DNA from: Paenibacillus macerans
GTDB taxonomy: Bacteria > Bacillota > Bacilli > Paenibacillales > Paenibacillaceae
Direction of reading: 5' to 3'
DNA length: 64,000 nt
Assembly: GCF_023715465.1 (NCBI RefSeq)
Contig: NZ_JAMBOE010000010.1
Coordinates: 124,001 to 188,000, forward strand
Positions 25,097 to 33,255 of the stretch are shown one piece after another. A model generated the notes under the pieces. That model had not been told where the DNA came from and ran no database searches. It worked only from the letters and a program-made list of their open reading frames with translations. A program made the position numbers and the translations under genes. Within the stretch, counting starts at the first letter, position 1, and the number at the start of each line of letters is the position of its first letter.

Positions 25097-25125
25097 ATTA
25101 TAACACATCTGAAGTTGGTTTACAA
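25097..25125 (-). promoter_or_regulatory. csp promoter
   Basis: Minus strand TTGTAA (25120-25125), 17 bases, TATAAT (25097-25102). Confidence 0.7.
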
Positions 25126-25164
25126 CTTTCCATACTGCTTAGCTATTTAATCATAAGAAAATGC

Positions 25165-25195
25165 AAAAAAAAGCGACCTGTCTCGGCCGCTTTTT
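25165..25195 (-). terminator. ssrA terminator, GCGACC-type stem
   Basis: Minus strand AAAAAGCGGCC, loop, GGTCGCTTTTTTTT, starting 14 bp after the 3' end of tmRNA. Confidence 0.85.
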
Positions 25196-25208
25196 CCAGT
25201 GGTACATA

Positions 25209-25570
25209 TGGAGGCGAGGGGAGTCGAACCCCTGTCCGAAGGCAACGCCACATAGGTTTCTACGGGTGTAGTGACAGCTTTGATGTCACCCTAGAGACTC
25301 CCTGTCACCGGATTCCCTTCGGGTCAGCCTGATTATCTTCTTCCGTTGACCCCAGGCGGAGACCAGACGGCGTATCCCACTAAAGTTGGGCCCTATTCCC
25401 GGCACATGGGCGATGCAGAGATAGAGCTAGCACGCAGGTTATTAAGCTGCGAAAGCTAAGTTGTTGTTTTGTTTGCCGTTTAATTGGCTTTAGCGTTGAT
25501 AAAGCGGACGCGTCCCCACTACCCGCTACCCATGCTCGATCTACCCCCGTCGAATCCAAAAAACGCCCCC
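25209..25570 (-). ncRNA. ssrA: Transfer-messenger RNA (tmRNA)
   Basis: 362 nt on the minus strand. The 5' end GGGGGCGTTTTTTGGATTCG pairs with the 3' CGCCTCC, and the 3' part GGGGGTTCGACTCCCC forms the T-arm; CCA is encoded with the final A at 25209. The tag frame in the middle reads GKQNNNLAFAA followed by two stop codons (TAATAA). It rescues stalled ribosomes by trans-translation with SmpB, encoded 1.7 kb away. The tag ends in LAFAA, close to the usual LAA-type degron. Confidence 0.95.
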
Positions 25571-25843
25571 GAATTTTGAATTAAACGGCTGAGCATGGTG
25601 TGCTGTAATCACACTGTTGTGATACGAACTGCATTTTGTGTTACGAACTTAGTATAGCACATTTTGTGCGCCAAATGACTTGTAGGTTGCTGGAAACTCA
25701 ACTAAGTTAGGGAATTTTATTGTACCAATTCACCGTAAGGAAAGCAAGCTCCATAACACCTATTATGAACGCAGCCCACAATATTAATAATTTGGGAAAT
25801 ACACCCGATATAAAGGAGGTGAAAAAAACAAACGGAGGAACTT

Positions 25844-26800
25844 ATGAAAAAACACATGTACCGCCCAAAAATCAGCATTTTTCTAATCGCGTTTATGATG
25901 GTCATTAGCACCTTTGCCGTGCCTGTCAGCATAAGCGCAGAAGAGGTGGAGCAAACTGAAGATGAAATCCAATTAAATTGGATTGAAGGAAAGGGACAAC
26001 TGGTACCATTAGGAAGCATCGCTCAACTTAAACTGCCGGAAAACTACGTATTTTTGAACAAAGATGATACGATTGCCTTATTGGAATCAACCCAACAACT
26101 CCCTACATATGAAGAAATCGGATACATAGAACCTCTAGCTGAGGATCAGCTTTGGTCGGTTTATTTTGAGTATAACGAGTCCGGCCATATCTCGGATGAC
26201 GATAAAACGGAAATCGACGCGGACGCATTGTTGGAGAGCTACGAAGCCGGCCAGAAAGAAGCCAACAAAGAGCTTCCGCCGGAGAACCAATTGACCGTAA
26301 AAGGATGGTTCGCCCCGCCCAAATACGATGAACAACTGCGCAGCCTTACATGGGCGCTGCTGCTTCAGGATCACCAGGGACAGGATATAATTAACTATAA
26401 TGTCCGTATACTTACCCGTGAAGGAAACATATCCGTTATTCTCGTGTCCGACCCGGCAAATTTGGACGCCGACCGTAAAGTCATGGAAGCGGAAATTCTG
26501 CCGGTATTGACCGTCAATGCAGGACAAGCGTACAACGATTATGACCCAGCTACCGACAAAAAGTCTTCCGCAGGGTTAACCGGCCTCATTCTTGGCGGCG
26601 CGGGCCTGGCCGTGGCCAAAAAAGCCGGATTGCTGTCCATCATAGTGGTCCTTCTCAAGAAATTCTGGTTTTTGATTATTGTTCCGTTTGCTTGGGTCCT
26701 GAACCTGTTCCGGGGCAAAAAAGGCACAGCCAAAAAAGGCAACCCCGCAAATCCTGAGCCTTCTTCCGAAGAGCGGAATGAACCGCCGGCTTCGATGTAA
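25844..26800 (+). CDS. DUF2167 membrane-anchored protein
   Basis: 318 residues. Signal peptide at 1-30 (ISIFLIAFMMVISTFAVPVS). The bulk is the DUF2167 domain (GKGQLVPLGSIAQLKLPENY, QLTVKGWFAPPKYDEQLRSL, TREGNISVILVSDP). Two closely spaced C-terminal hydrophobic segments (GLTGLILGGAGLAVA and LLSIIVVLLKKFWFLIIVPF) precede a basic, Pro-rich tail. GGAGG lies before the ATG. Family function is unknown. It lies on the opposite strand between ssrA and smpB, splitting them. Confidence 0.85.
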   Translation: MKKHMYRPKISIFLIAFMMVISTFAVPVSISAEEVEQTEDEIQLNWIEGKGQLVPLGSIAQLKLPENYVFLNKDDTIALLESTQQLPTYEEIGYIEPLAEDQLWSVYFEYNESGHISDDDKTEIDADALLESYEAGQKEANKELPPENQLTVKGWFAPPKYDEQLRSLTWALLLQDHQGQDIINYNVRILTREGNISVILVSDPANLDADRKVMEAEILPVLTVNAGQAYNDYDPATDKKSSAGLTGLILGGAGLAVAKKAGLLSIIVVLLKKFWFLIIVPFAWVLNLFRGKKGTAKKGNPANPEPSSEERNEPPASM

Positions 26801-26809
26801 CTCCAAAGA

Positions 26810-27139
26810 AAAACACCTGACGGTGTCCTTTTATGACTCTGACTTCTACGTCAGAGCGATTTGAGGACTGGGCATGGGATTTCACCCCATGCCCAGTCTG
26901 TGGACGCTGCTCTAACGGACACCAGCGACCTTATCCGCCCATTTCCCGGGTATTTCCCAGCCTAACGGACACACATGACTCTATTTAGCTCAAAACCAGT
27001 TCATCCGGGCCGATTTGAGGTAAATAAGGTCATCTGTGTCCGTTAAACCTTCGTTTTTCCGCAGATAACGGCTCTGGTGTCCCTTAGCCTCCAGATTCCT
27101 CTTTTCCTCCCCTTTCTACCTGCGCTTCCTCCTCTACCT
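26810..27139. repeat. Dispersed nested-palindrome repeat, copy A (fills a 441-bp gene-free stretch)
   Basis: A front cassette (26810-26897) contains ACACC-TGAC-GGTGT followed by CCTTTT (a terminator for the DUF2167 gene), then the stems TCTGAC/GTCAGA and ACTGGGCATGGG/CCCATGCCCAGT. From 26898 the core has an outer inverted pair GGACACCAG (26917-26925) and CTGGTGTCC (27074-27082), and an inner pair of 24 bases (26963-26986 and 27022-27045, 21 matching) built on TAACGGACAC and GTGTCCGTTA. Related copies lie at 44568-44776 and 62998-63389. Confidence 0.85.
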
Positions 27140-27172
27140 AGACGGAAAGTTTATTAATTCTGGCTATCAACT

Positions 27173-27216
27173 AAAAAAACCTCAGACTAACCATGAAGCC
27201 ATGGTTAAATCTGAGG
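27173..27216 (-). terminator. smpB terminator
   Basis: Minus strand: CCTCAGATTTAACCATG, 4-base loop, CATGGTTAGTCTGAGG, then TTTTTTT, 26 bp after the stop. Confidence 0.9.
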
Positions 27217-27241
27217 AGGTTATCATCATTTATAGGGTTAA

Positions 27242-27721
27242 CTAACGAGCCACTTTCTGCTTCTCCCGCAACGCACGCTGGATATCGCGCTGGGCGTCGC
27301 GTTTCGCGGCGGAATCACGCTTGTCGTATTGCTTTTTCCCTTTGCCCAGACCCAGAAGCAGCTTCGCGTAGCCGTTGCGGACATAAATCTTCAGCGGCAC
27401 GATCGTGTAGCCTTCCTGCTTGGACAATCCGAGCAGCTTGCTGATCTGCGCTTTGTGCATCAGCAGCTTACGCGTCCGTGTCGGGTCGATCGGATTAAAG
27501 CGGTTACCCTGCTCGAACGGGCTGATATGCATGTTATGAATATGGATCTCGCCGTTCCGGATCGTCGCAAACGCGTCCCCGATATTCACGCGGGCATTGC
27601 GAATTGACTTGATCTCCGTTCCAGTGAGCACCATGCCCGCTTCGTAGGTATCTTCGATGAAATAATCATGGGAAGCTTTTTTATTTTGCGCCAATACCTT
27701 GCCATCATTTTTCTTGCCCAT
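27242..27721 (-). CDS. smpB: SsrA-binding protein SmpB
   Basis: 159 residues, starting MGKKNDGKVLAQNKKASHDY. Conserved EAGMVLTGTEIKSIR, HNMHISPFEQGN and the basic C-terminal tail GKGKKQYDKRDSAAKRD are present. It binds tmRNA and places it in the A site of stalled ribosomes. The ATG at 27721 is chosen because GGAGG lies 6 bases upstream; the ATG at 27727 touches that site. Confidence 0.96.
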   Translation of the reverse strand: MGKKNDGKVLAQNKKASHDYFIEDTYEAGMVLTGTEIKSIRNARVNIGDAFATIRNGEIHIHNMHISPFEQGNRFNPIDPTRTRKLLMHKAQISKLLGLSKQEGYTIVPLKIYVRNGYAKLLLGLGKGKKQYDKRDSAAKRDAQRDIQRALREKQKVAR

Positions 27722-27802
27722 GTTCATCCTCCTTCAGAAGCCCCACGGGGCAGTTTACCAGACATTTATTGTACCAACTCCGGCTGCCAAAAGCAAGGAC
27801 GC

Positions 27803-28996
27803 TCACCCCCGGGCCTTACGAATCAATACCGAACACAACAAAGCAAGCGAAAGAATGCCGGCAAACACTTGAAAAGGTAAAGAGTAGAGGTTCATCTCCA
27901 ATAGATTGGCCGTAAGAATCGGACCCGCACTCGCCCCCGCGAATAAAACAAAAGTATATAAGGATGTCGCAACCCCTCTGTTCCCGCTTCCGATTTCCCC
28001 GATCAGCGAAATCAGCGCAGGTACGGTCACGGCAATGCCGGCCACGAACACAACGCTCATAAGGGCATAAACCGCCACCGACTGAACAAAAGACATCATC
28101 ACCAATGCGGCGATCGAGCAAGCGAGTCCGGTGCGGAGCACGGACAGCATTCCCCATTTACGGCACATTCGCCCGGCAAAGAAGGAAAGAAACATTCCGA
28201 TCATGCCCAGCGAGCGCACGCCCAGAATCTCCATCTCGCTCAGTGAATACGGCGGTTTAACGAGAAAAGCGCCCATCGCACTGTACATCCCCACAAAGCA
28301 AAGCAGAATCGTCACGGTAATGCCATAACATAACAAAAGATTTCGCTTTGACAGCACCGCGTACCAGCGGCGATCCTGCCCAACCCGGCCTTGCCTCGCC
28401 TGTTCCGCCGGAATAGGCGGCAGCCAAACGGTCACAAGACATAATAGCGCAGCATAACCTGCCGCCAGCAGCCTAAACACCCAAGGCCATTCCAGCAGCG
28501 CGGCAAGCGAGCTCGCCCAAACCTGCCCAAAGATCCCCGCCATTAAAAAGCCCGAGCTAATAAATCCTATAGCCGTCACTCTTTGCTCCGCAGGAAAAAC
28601 TTCTCCTGCATAAGTTAAGGCCACGGGCGAAAATGTCGCGGCCGCCGCCCCCTGCAAACATCGCAACGCGATCAATCCTCCAAAGCTCCCCACAAATCCC
28701 AGACACGCGGTGGCCAGAACCAACGCGGCAAGCCCCGCAACGATCACCCTTTTTCGGCCAAGCCGGTTCGATAAGGGACCATAGACCAGACAACCAACGG
28801 CAAAAAACAAGGAAAAAGCGCTCCCCGCCAAAGCCGATTCACTTGTCCCGACGTGAAATACCCCGGCAAACACGGGAAGAAGAGGGACCGTAACATATAA
28901 GGAAGACAGGATGAGCAAGGCGGCCCCAAATAACAGCCACCGGATCAGCGTGTAATTGGTGTGAACCCATGGCGGGTTATCCATTCTAGTTTTCAT
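27803..28996 (-). CDS. MFS transporter (YnfM-like exporter)
   Basis: 397 residues with 12 predicted membrane segments. The motif GPLSNRLGRKRVIVAG after helix 2 and LRCLQGAAAATFSPVALTYA are typical of drug-type MFS exporters. AGGAG lies before the ATG. Transcribed away from the GntR-family gene; a 14-bp motif also found upstream of the nucleobase permease lies at 29035-29048, so it may belong to the same regulon. Substrate unknown, perhaps an inhibitory nucleobase analogue or intermediate. Confidence 0.88.
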   Translation of the reverse strand: MKTRMDNPPWVHTNYTLIRWLLFGAALLILSSLYVTVPLLPVFAGVFHVGTSESALAGSAFSLFFAVGCLVYGPLSNRLGRKRVIVAGLAALVLATACLGFVGSFGGLIALRCLQGAAAATFSPVALTYAGEVFPAEQRVTAIGFISSGFLMAGIFGQVWASSLAALLEWPWVFRLLAAGYAALLCLVTVWLPPIPAEQARQGRVGQDRRWYAVLSKRNLLLCYGITVTILLCFVGMYSAMGAFLVKPPYSLSEMEILGVRSLGMIGMFLSFFAGRMCRKWGMLSVLRTGLACSIAALVMMSFVQSVAVYALMSVVFVAGIAVTVPALISLIGEIGSGNRGVATSLYTFVLFAGASAGPILTANLLEMNLYSLPFQVFAGILSLALLCSVLIRKARG

Positions 28997-29034
28997 AGGC
29001 GCTCCTATTATCCAAATATAATGAAAATGAGTAG

Positions 29035-29048
29035 ATCATCAGATGTTT
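29035..29048. promoter_or_regulatory. Candidate GntR operator upstream of the MFS gene
   Basis: ATCATCAGATGTTT; its reverse complement differs by one base from AAACATCCGATGAT, which occurs twice at 29945-29987. The core CATCnGATG is a dyad. Confidence 0.5.
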
Positions 29049-29143
29049 TGTTTGATCGTAGGATCGTAATTAAGAATACGCTCGTTTTAGAGTTCATGTC
29101 AAGAATTATATGTAAGGTTTTATGACATAGATTAAAAAAATTC

Positions 29144-29172
29144 TTGTGTTTCGACATTTTTCTGCATATAAT
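29144..29172 (+). promoter_or_regulatory. Promoter of the GntR gene
   Basis: TTGTGT (29144-29149), 17 bases, TATAAT (29167-29172). A palindrome ATGTTA-CT-TAACAT follows at 29219-29232, next to the ribosome binding site, and may be an operator. Confidence 0.65.
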
Positions 29173-29250
29173 GTGAACCAACAAATAAAAACAGGGAGTG
29201 AAAATTTCTCCTTGTGTTATGTTACTTAACATGCGAGGAGGTGGCTCATC

Positions 29251-29946
29251 ATTACTCACACCGAATTCAAAGCCATACCCAGAAGAAAACTGGTCGATGA
29301 AGTGTTGGATCAAATGCAAGCGCTCATCCGGTCGGGCCGTTACAAAAGCGGGGACAAGCTGCCGCCGGAACCCGAATTGATGAAGCTGCTCGCGGTGGGA
29401 AGATCCACCGTCCGGGAAGCGGTCAAGGTGTTGACGCATGCCGGTTTGCTGGAAGTGCGCCAAGGAGACGGGACCTATATTCGCTCCTCTTCCACAGGTC
29501 TTGCCGCAGTAAGCCAAACCCTAACTCCGAAGAACTATGCTCATATTCTCGAGGCGCGCAGGATTCTCGAAATCGAAGTTACCGGACTAGCCGCCTTAAG
29601 AAGAACGGATGAGGATCTTGAAGTGATGCGCTATTTTCTAAATCAACGAAACGATGCTCTGGAGAAGGGACGGTACGCGGAATACGTTGAAGCGGATATT
29701 TCCTTTCACATCGCGGTGGCCCAGGCCGGCAAAAATGAAGTTCTCCTGGAAATGTACAAGGTCGTGGCCGAAAGCTTGAAGGAAATGCTCAGCCAATTAA
29801 TCCTGGATACACGGCAGTACGAAGATAACACGGTTTACCATGAAGCGGTTTATGCCGCCATTGAGGCGGGAAATAGCGATGAAGCCAGAAAATCCGCCAT
29901 TCAAAATCTCGATGCGGTCCATCGCTCTCAAGTTTACCATTTCTAA
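29251..29946 (+). CDS. FadR/GntR-family regulator with apparent non-ATG start
   Basis: About 231 residues. The winged helix-turn-helix is near the N-terminus (KSGDKLPPEPELMKLLAVGR, STVREAVKVLTHAGLLEVRQ) and the all-helical FCD domain follows (EARRILEIEVTGLAALR, DISFHIAVAQAGKNEVLLEM). The family alignment needs about 17 residues before the first GTG at 29302. In that stretch no ATG, GTG or TTG exists, but AGGAGG stands 9 bases before an ATT at 29251 and 6 bases before an ATC at 29248. I therefore propose an ATT (or ATC) start. It probably represses the permease/amidohydrolase operon behind it. Confidence 0.85.
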   Translation: MTHTEFKAIPRRKLVDEVLDQMQALIRSGRYKSGDKLPPEPELMKLLAVGRSTVREAVKVLTHAGLLEVRQGDGTYIRSSSTGLAAVSQTLTPKNYAHILEARRILEIEVTGLAALRRTDEDLEVMRYFLNQRNDALEKGRYAEYVEADISFHIAVAQAGKNEVLLEMYKVVAESLKEMLSQLILDTRQYEDNTVYHEAVYAAIEAGNSDEARKSAIQNLDAVHRSQVYHF

Positions 29947-29987
29947 ACATCCGATGATCTCTTCTTTAATAACAAACATCCGATGAT
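29945..29987 (+). promoter_or_regulatory. Pair of direct repeats, candidate GntR operator
   Basis: AAACATCCGATGAT occurs at 29945-29958 and again at 29974-29987, 29 bp apart, between the GntR gene and the permease. Each contains the dyad CATCnGATG. The first copy begins inside the stop codon of the regulator gene. Confidence 0.55.
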
Positions 29988-30034
29988 ATGTTGAATTGCT
30001 CCGCTCGAAAATAAAACCTAGGGGTGAATAAGCT

Positions 30035-31402
30035 ATGAATCATGAGCACGAGAATAACGAAACTTTGCAAGTCGGCATCGAGGACAAGCTCTCCATCGGC
30101 GCCAATCTGACCTATGGTTTTCAGCATCTGCTGGCGCTCACTGGGATATTTCTTTTCCCGGTATTAATCGGCCAGGCTTTGAATTTGGAGTTTCAAACGA
30201 TAGGTTATTTGATTCAAGCCTGTTTTTTGACGACCGGGCTCGTGACGATTCTGCAATCAGGAAAAATGCTGCGGCTCCCCGTCGTACAAGGTCCGACCGC
30301 CGCGTTTTTCGTGGCCGTGCTTTCCGCAAGCACCAGCGTCGGATTGGGAACGGCCTTCGGATCGATGGCCGTGGCGGGCGTCATTTTCATGCTTCTGGCC
30401 CTTCCGATCCGCAAATTCGGCTTAATCGGCCATATCAACAAATTCATCGCCCCGCCGATCGTTTATGGCACACTGCTGATCATCATCGGGGCGCAGCTCG
30501 CCGATATCGGCCTTAAAAATTGGTTCGGCAGCGCGAACATAGGCGTCAATTTCGCCGCTTCCATCGTCACGGTTGGCTGCGTGCTTGCTTTTATGATTTT
30601 TGGCGGCAACACCATTCTGCGCCGGGGCGCACTTCTGTGGGGGATTATTGCCGGAACCTTGTTTTTCGCGGTGTTCGGCAGCGTCGATTTCTCGGCGGTA
30701 GCCACGGCCGGCTGGTTCCGTTTGCCGGAAGTTTTCCCGTTTGGCTTCGGCGTTTCCATCCCCGTCGTCATCCTCATGCTGCTAGCTTTCCTGCAGGCTT
30801 CCGCGGAGGCGGTAGGCATGTATACCCTGCTGACCAAATGGGGGAAACAAGAGCTCGACAGCACCCGGGTTAACCGCGGTTTGTTCGGTGAATTTCTCGG
30901 CTGTACCCTCGGCGCCGTCTTCGGCGGGCTGGGCACGACCTCTTACCCGGAGAACATCGGCATCGTCCGCGTCTCGGGCATCGGCAGCCGCTATGTCACC
31001 ATGACCGCCGGCATCATGGCCGTTATTTTGGGCCTGATTCCCAAAGTCGGCCTGTTTATCGCCTCCCTGCCTAGCGCCGTTTTATCCGCGGCTTCCACGA
31101 TTTTGTTCGGCATTATCGCCATCAGCGGGATTCAAATGGTCAGCAAGGTCAAGTGGGATGAATTGAATCTCGCCGTCGCCGGCTCCTCCTTTATTATCTC
31201 GCTCGGAACGATGTATTTGCCCGCCGAGCTCACAGCCGGCTTGCCGCTGGCTATCCAGAGCGTCGTCACCCAGCCGATGCTGGTAGGCGTAGTTATGCTG
31301 ATCGTTTTAAACACGGTAGTTAATGTATGGATTCGTCCCGTGCTCGAACGGCGGGCGCCGGCAAACGGTTCACAGGACTCCATTCCCACAGAGGCCGCCT
31401 GA
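30035..31402 (+). CDS. Nucleobase:cation symporter, NCS2 family (uracil/xanthine permease)
   Basis: 455 residues with about 14 hydrophobic segments. It has GVEDKLSIGANLTYGFQHLL-like opening, VVQGPTAAFFVAVLSA, QASAEAVGMYTL and the NCS2 signature region TSYPENIGIVRVSGIGSRYV. It imports a purine or pyrimidine with a cation. AGGGGTG lies 8 bases before the ATG. It follows the GntR regulator and precedes a RutB-like amidohydrolase, which suggests uptake of uracil or a related ring. No purine riboswitch is visible upstream. Confidence 0.9.
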   Translation: MNHEHENNETLQVGIEDKLSIGANLTYGFQHLLALTGIFLFPVLIGQALNLEFQTIGYLIQACFLTTGLVTILQSGKMLRLPVVQGPTAAFFVAVLSASTSVGLGTAFGSMAVAGVIFMLLALPIRKFGLIGHINKFIAPPIVYGTLLIIIGAQLADIGLKNWFGSANIGVNFAASIVTVGCVLAFMIFGGNTILRRGALLWGIIAGTLFFAVFGSVDFSAVATAGWFRLPEVFPFGFGVSIPVVILMLLAFLQASAEAVGMYTLLTKWGKQELDSTRVNRGLFGEFLGCTLGAVFGGLGTTSYPENIGIVRVSGIGSRYVTMTAGIMAVILGLIPKVGLFIASLPSAVLSAASTILFGIIAISGIQMVSKVKWDELNLAVAGSSFIISLGTMYLPAELTAGLPLAIQSVVTQPMLVGVVMLIVLNTVVNVWIRPVLERRAPANGSQDSIPTEAA

Positions 31403-31443
31403 CGCGGCATATTCATACCGACTTATAAGGAGAGTGTTTCTAT

Positions 31444-32100
31444 ATGAGCTTGAAAAACAAAGTAAAATGGGAGATTGATCCCGAGAGAACAGCCGTTATC
31501 GTAGTGGATATGCAAAACGTGTTCTGCAAACCGGACGGAGCACTTTATGTGCCGCGGACCGCAGGGATCGTCGACAACATCCGGCAGCTCACCGGCGCGG
31601 CCAGAACGGCGGGTATGCCCGTGATCTATCTGCGCCATATCGTCCGGGGAGACGGCAGCGACACCGGAAGAATGAAAGACATGTATCCGAATGTGAACGA
31701 GATCCTGAAACGCGGCACCCCCGGCGTGGAAATTATCGAAGAATTAACCCCGCTCCCCCAGGATATTATCGTTGATAAGCTGTTCTACAGCGGTTTTCAT
31801 GATACCGATCTGGATACGATCCTGCGGGCAAAAGAGATTAACACGATCATCATCTGCGGCACCGTGACCAACGTTTGCTGCGAAACGACCGTCAGAGACG
31901 GCGCGCACCGGGAATATAAAGTGATCTTTCTGAGCGACGCGAACGCGGCTATGGATTACCCGGACATGGGCTGGGGGGATATTTCCGCCGAGGAAATTCA
32001 GCGCGTAACGCTGACCGTTATCGCTTACGAATTCGGTCAAGTCAGTTCGACCGCCGAAGTCCTTAACGAAATTCACACGAAAACAAAAGCGGCCCGCTGA
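31444..32100 (+). CDS. Isochorismatase-family cysteine hydrolase, RutB-like
   Basis: 218 residues. Catalytic triad: Asp in AVIVVDMQNVFC, Lys in IIVDKLFYSGFHDT, and Cys in TVTNVCCETTVRDG. The family hydrolyses amides, ureides or carbamates; length and the VCCETTVRDGAHREY segment resemble ureidoacrylate or N-carbamoyl amidohydrolases. Directly behind an NCS2 permease and a GntR regulator, it probably takes part in breakdown of an imported nucleobase. The other Rut enzymes are not present nearby, so a complete uracil pathway is not shown. Confidence 0.85.
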   Translation: MSLKNKVKWEIDPERTAVIVVDMQNVFCKPDGALYVPRTAGIVDNIRQLTGAARTAGMPVIYLRHIVRGDGSDTGRMKDMYPNVNEILKRGTPGVEIIEELTPLPQDIIVDKLFYSGFHDTDLDTILRAKEINTIIICGTVTNVCCETTVRDGAHREYKVIFLSDANAAMDYPDMGWGDISAEEIQRVTLTVIAYEFGQVSSTAEVLNEIHTKTKAAR

Positions 32101-32136
32101 TGGGAATCAGGGGCTCTCAATCTTAACACAACAAAT

Positions 32137-32170
32137 GCATTCATCCGGCAGGGTGAGTGCTTTTTTATTT
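32137..32170 (+). terminator. Terminator of the permease/amidohydrolase operon
   Basis: GCATTCA, 10-base loop, TGAGTGC with one G-U pair, then TTTTTT. Confidence 0.7.
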
Positions 32171-32201
32171 TTCGCCGCCCTCTACGCTCATAACTTCCCC
32201 T

Positions 32202-33056
32202 TCACGCCTTCCCCCGCGGCAGCTTGTCGGCATACCTCGTCCGCAGCTCGCCCAGATATTCCAGCTTGGACAGCACTTTTTCCTTATTGAACAGGCCGAT
32301 GCTCAAAATCATCTGTTCGATCAACAACAGCGGCGTCACGATCGAGTGGAATTCTCCCAATTCGCCCCGGCTGACGTAAAAAGCCGCCTCCACCTGCGCC
32401 CCGTACCGGAACTCCTCGCGATCCGTGATCATCACGGCCGAGCAGTCCACCCGCTTTACGCAATCCAGGATCACCTCGGTTTCGGGGAGCAGCCGGGTGA
32501 AATTGAACAGCAGCACCACGTCCTCCCGCTGCACATGCGCCAGCGACTCCAACAGCTCATGCCCGCTGGCCGCCATCATCCGCACCGACATCCCGAACCG
32601 GGACAAGCGGTAAAACAGCAGGTCCCCCAAAGCCACCGCCGGCCCAGGGGCGTACACGTAAATCCGCCGGGCTCCGGCCATCAGCGAGGCGGCGAGCTTC
32701 AATTCCTCCGGGTCCGTCTGCTCCGCCGTTTCCCGCAGATGGACCAGCGACTGCTCCAGCATCTGCAGCGGCAGGCTTGAAGGATCCATTTGCGAAATCG
32801 TCTTCTCCAGCTTGACCGCCGGGGTCGTGTCGGCAGCGGAACGCAGCTTCAGCCTGAAATCTTTGCCGTTCTCGTACCCCGCCGCGCGCCAAAACCTCGA
32901 CACCGTGGCGATGCTGGTGCCAATCCGGTCGGCGATCTCCTGCTCGGTCATAAACAGCACCTCGTCCGGATTCCGTTCAATAAAATCGGCGATTTTCAAC
33001 TGGCCGGGGGAAAACCCAGTTTTGTCGGTAAACACTTGATTGCGGTTCAATGGCAT
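32202..33056 (-). CDS. MurR/RpiR-family transcriptional regulator
   Basis: 284 residues. N-terminal helix-turn-helix (ADFIERNPDEVLFMTEQEIA, RIGTSIATVSRFWRAAGY) and a C-terminal SIS sugar-phosphate domain (ARRIYVYAPGPAVALGDLLF, VVLLFNFTRLLPETEVILD). Family members sense phosphosugars or other phosphorylated ligands. It is transcribed divergently from the ECF transporter operon. Two 16-bp palindromes lie between them. GGAG lies 9 bases before the ATG. Confidence 0.9.
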   Translation of the reverse strand: MPLNRNQVFTDKTGFSPGQLKIADFIERNPDEVLFMTEQEIADRIGTSIATVSRFWRAAGYENGKDFRLKLRSAADTTPAVKLEKTISQMDPSSLPLQMLEQSLVHLRETAEQTDPEELKLAASLMAGARRIYVYAPGPAVALGDLLFYRLSRFGMSVRMMAASGHELLESLAHVQREDVVLLFNFTRLLPETEVILDCVKRVDCSAVMITDREEFRYGAQVEAAFYVSRGELGEFHSIVTPLLLIEQMILSIGLFNKEKVLSKLEYLGELRTRYADKLPRGKA

Positions 33057-33120
33057 AGCTATCAGCTCCTTGGGTCTTTTTTTGGCGCGTTTCTGACTCC
33101 ATCCTACCAGCGTTTTGTTA

Positions 33121-33164
33121 TGTAAATTTTATTACATTATTTTCACTGTGTAAAAAAAATTACA
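33121..33164. promoter_or_regulatory. Twin palindromic operators, TGTAA-N6-TTACA
   Basis: TGTAAATTTTATTACA at 33121-33136 and TGTAAAAAAAATTACA at 33149-33164 share the arms TGTAA/TTACA and have centres 28 bp apart, in the divergent rpiR/ECF region. I infer them to be RpiR sites. Confidence 0.75.
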
Positions 33165-33169
33165 ATGCG

Positions 33170-33198
33170 TTGACATACAACTCCGCTTCTTTTAATAA
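33170..33198 (+). promoter_or_regulatory. Promoter of the ECF transporter operon
   Basis: TTGACA (33170-33175), 17 bases, TAATAA (33193-33198), directly downstream of the second palindrome. Confidence 0.65.
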
Positions 33199-33255
33199 TC
33201 CGGCTCTACACTAAAAGCATACAAACCCAATTCAGATTCAAGGAGGTTTCCCTTC

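Noticed and set aside
25209..25260. tRNA-like 3' end with T-arm
   Set aside because: It is the 3' end of tmRNA, whose 5' end pairs with it at 25564-25570; no separate tRNA gene is present.
29946..30034. Purine riboswitch before the nucleobase permease
   Set aside because: The 88-bp gap holds only two direct repeats and a ribosome site, too short and without the conserved purine aptamer core.
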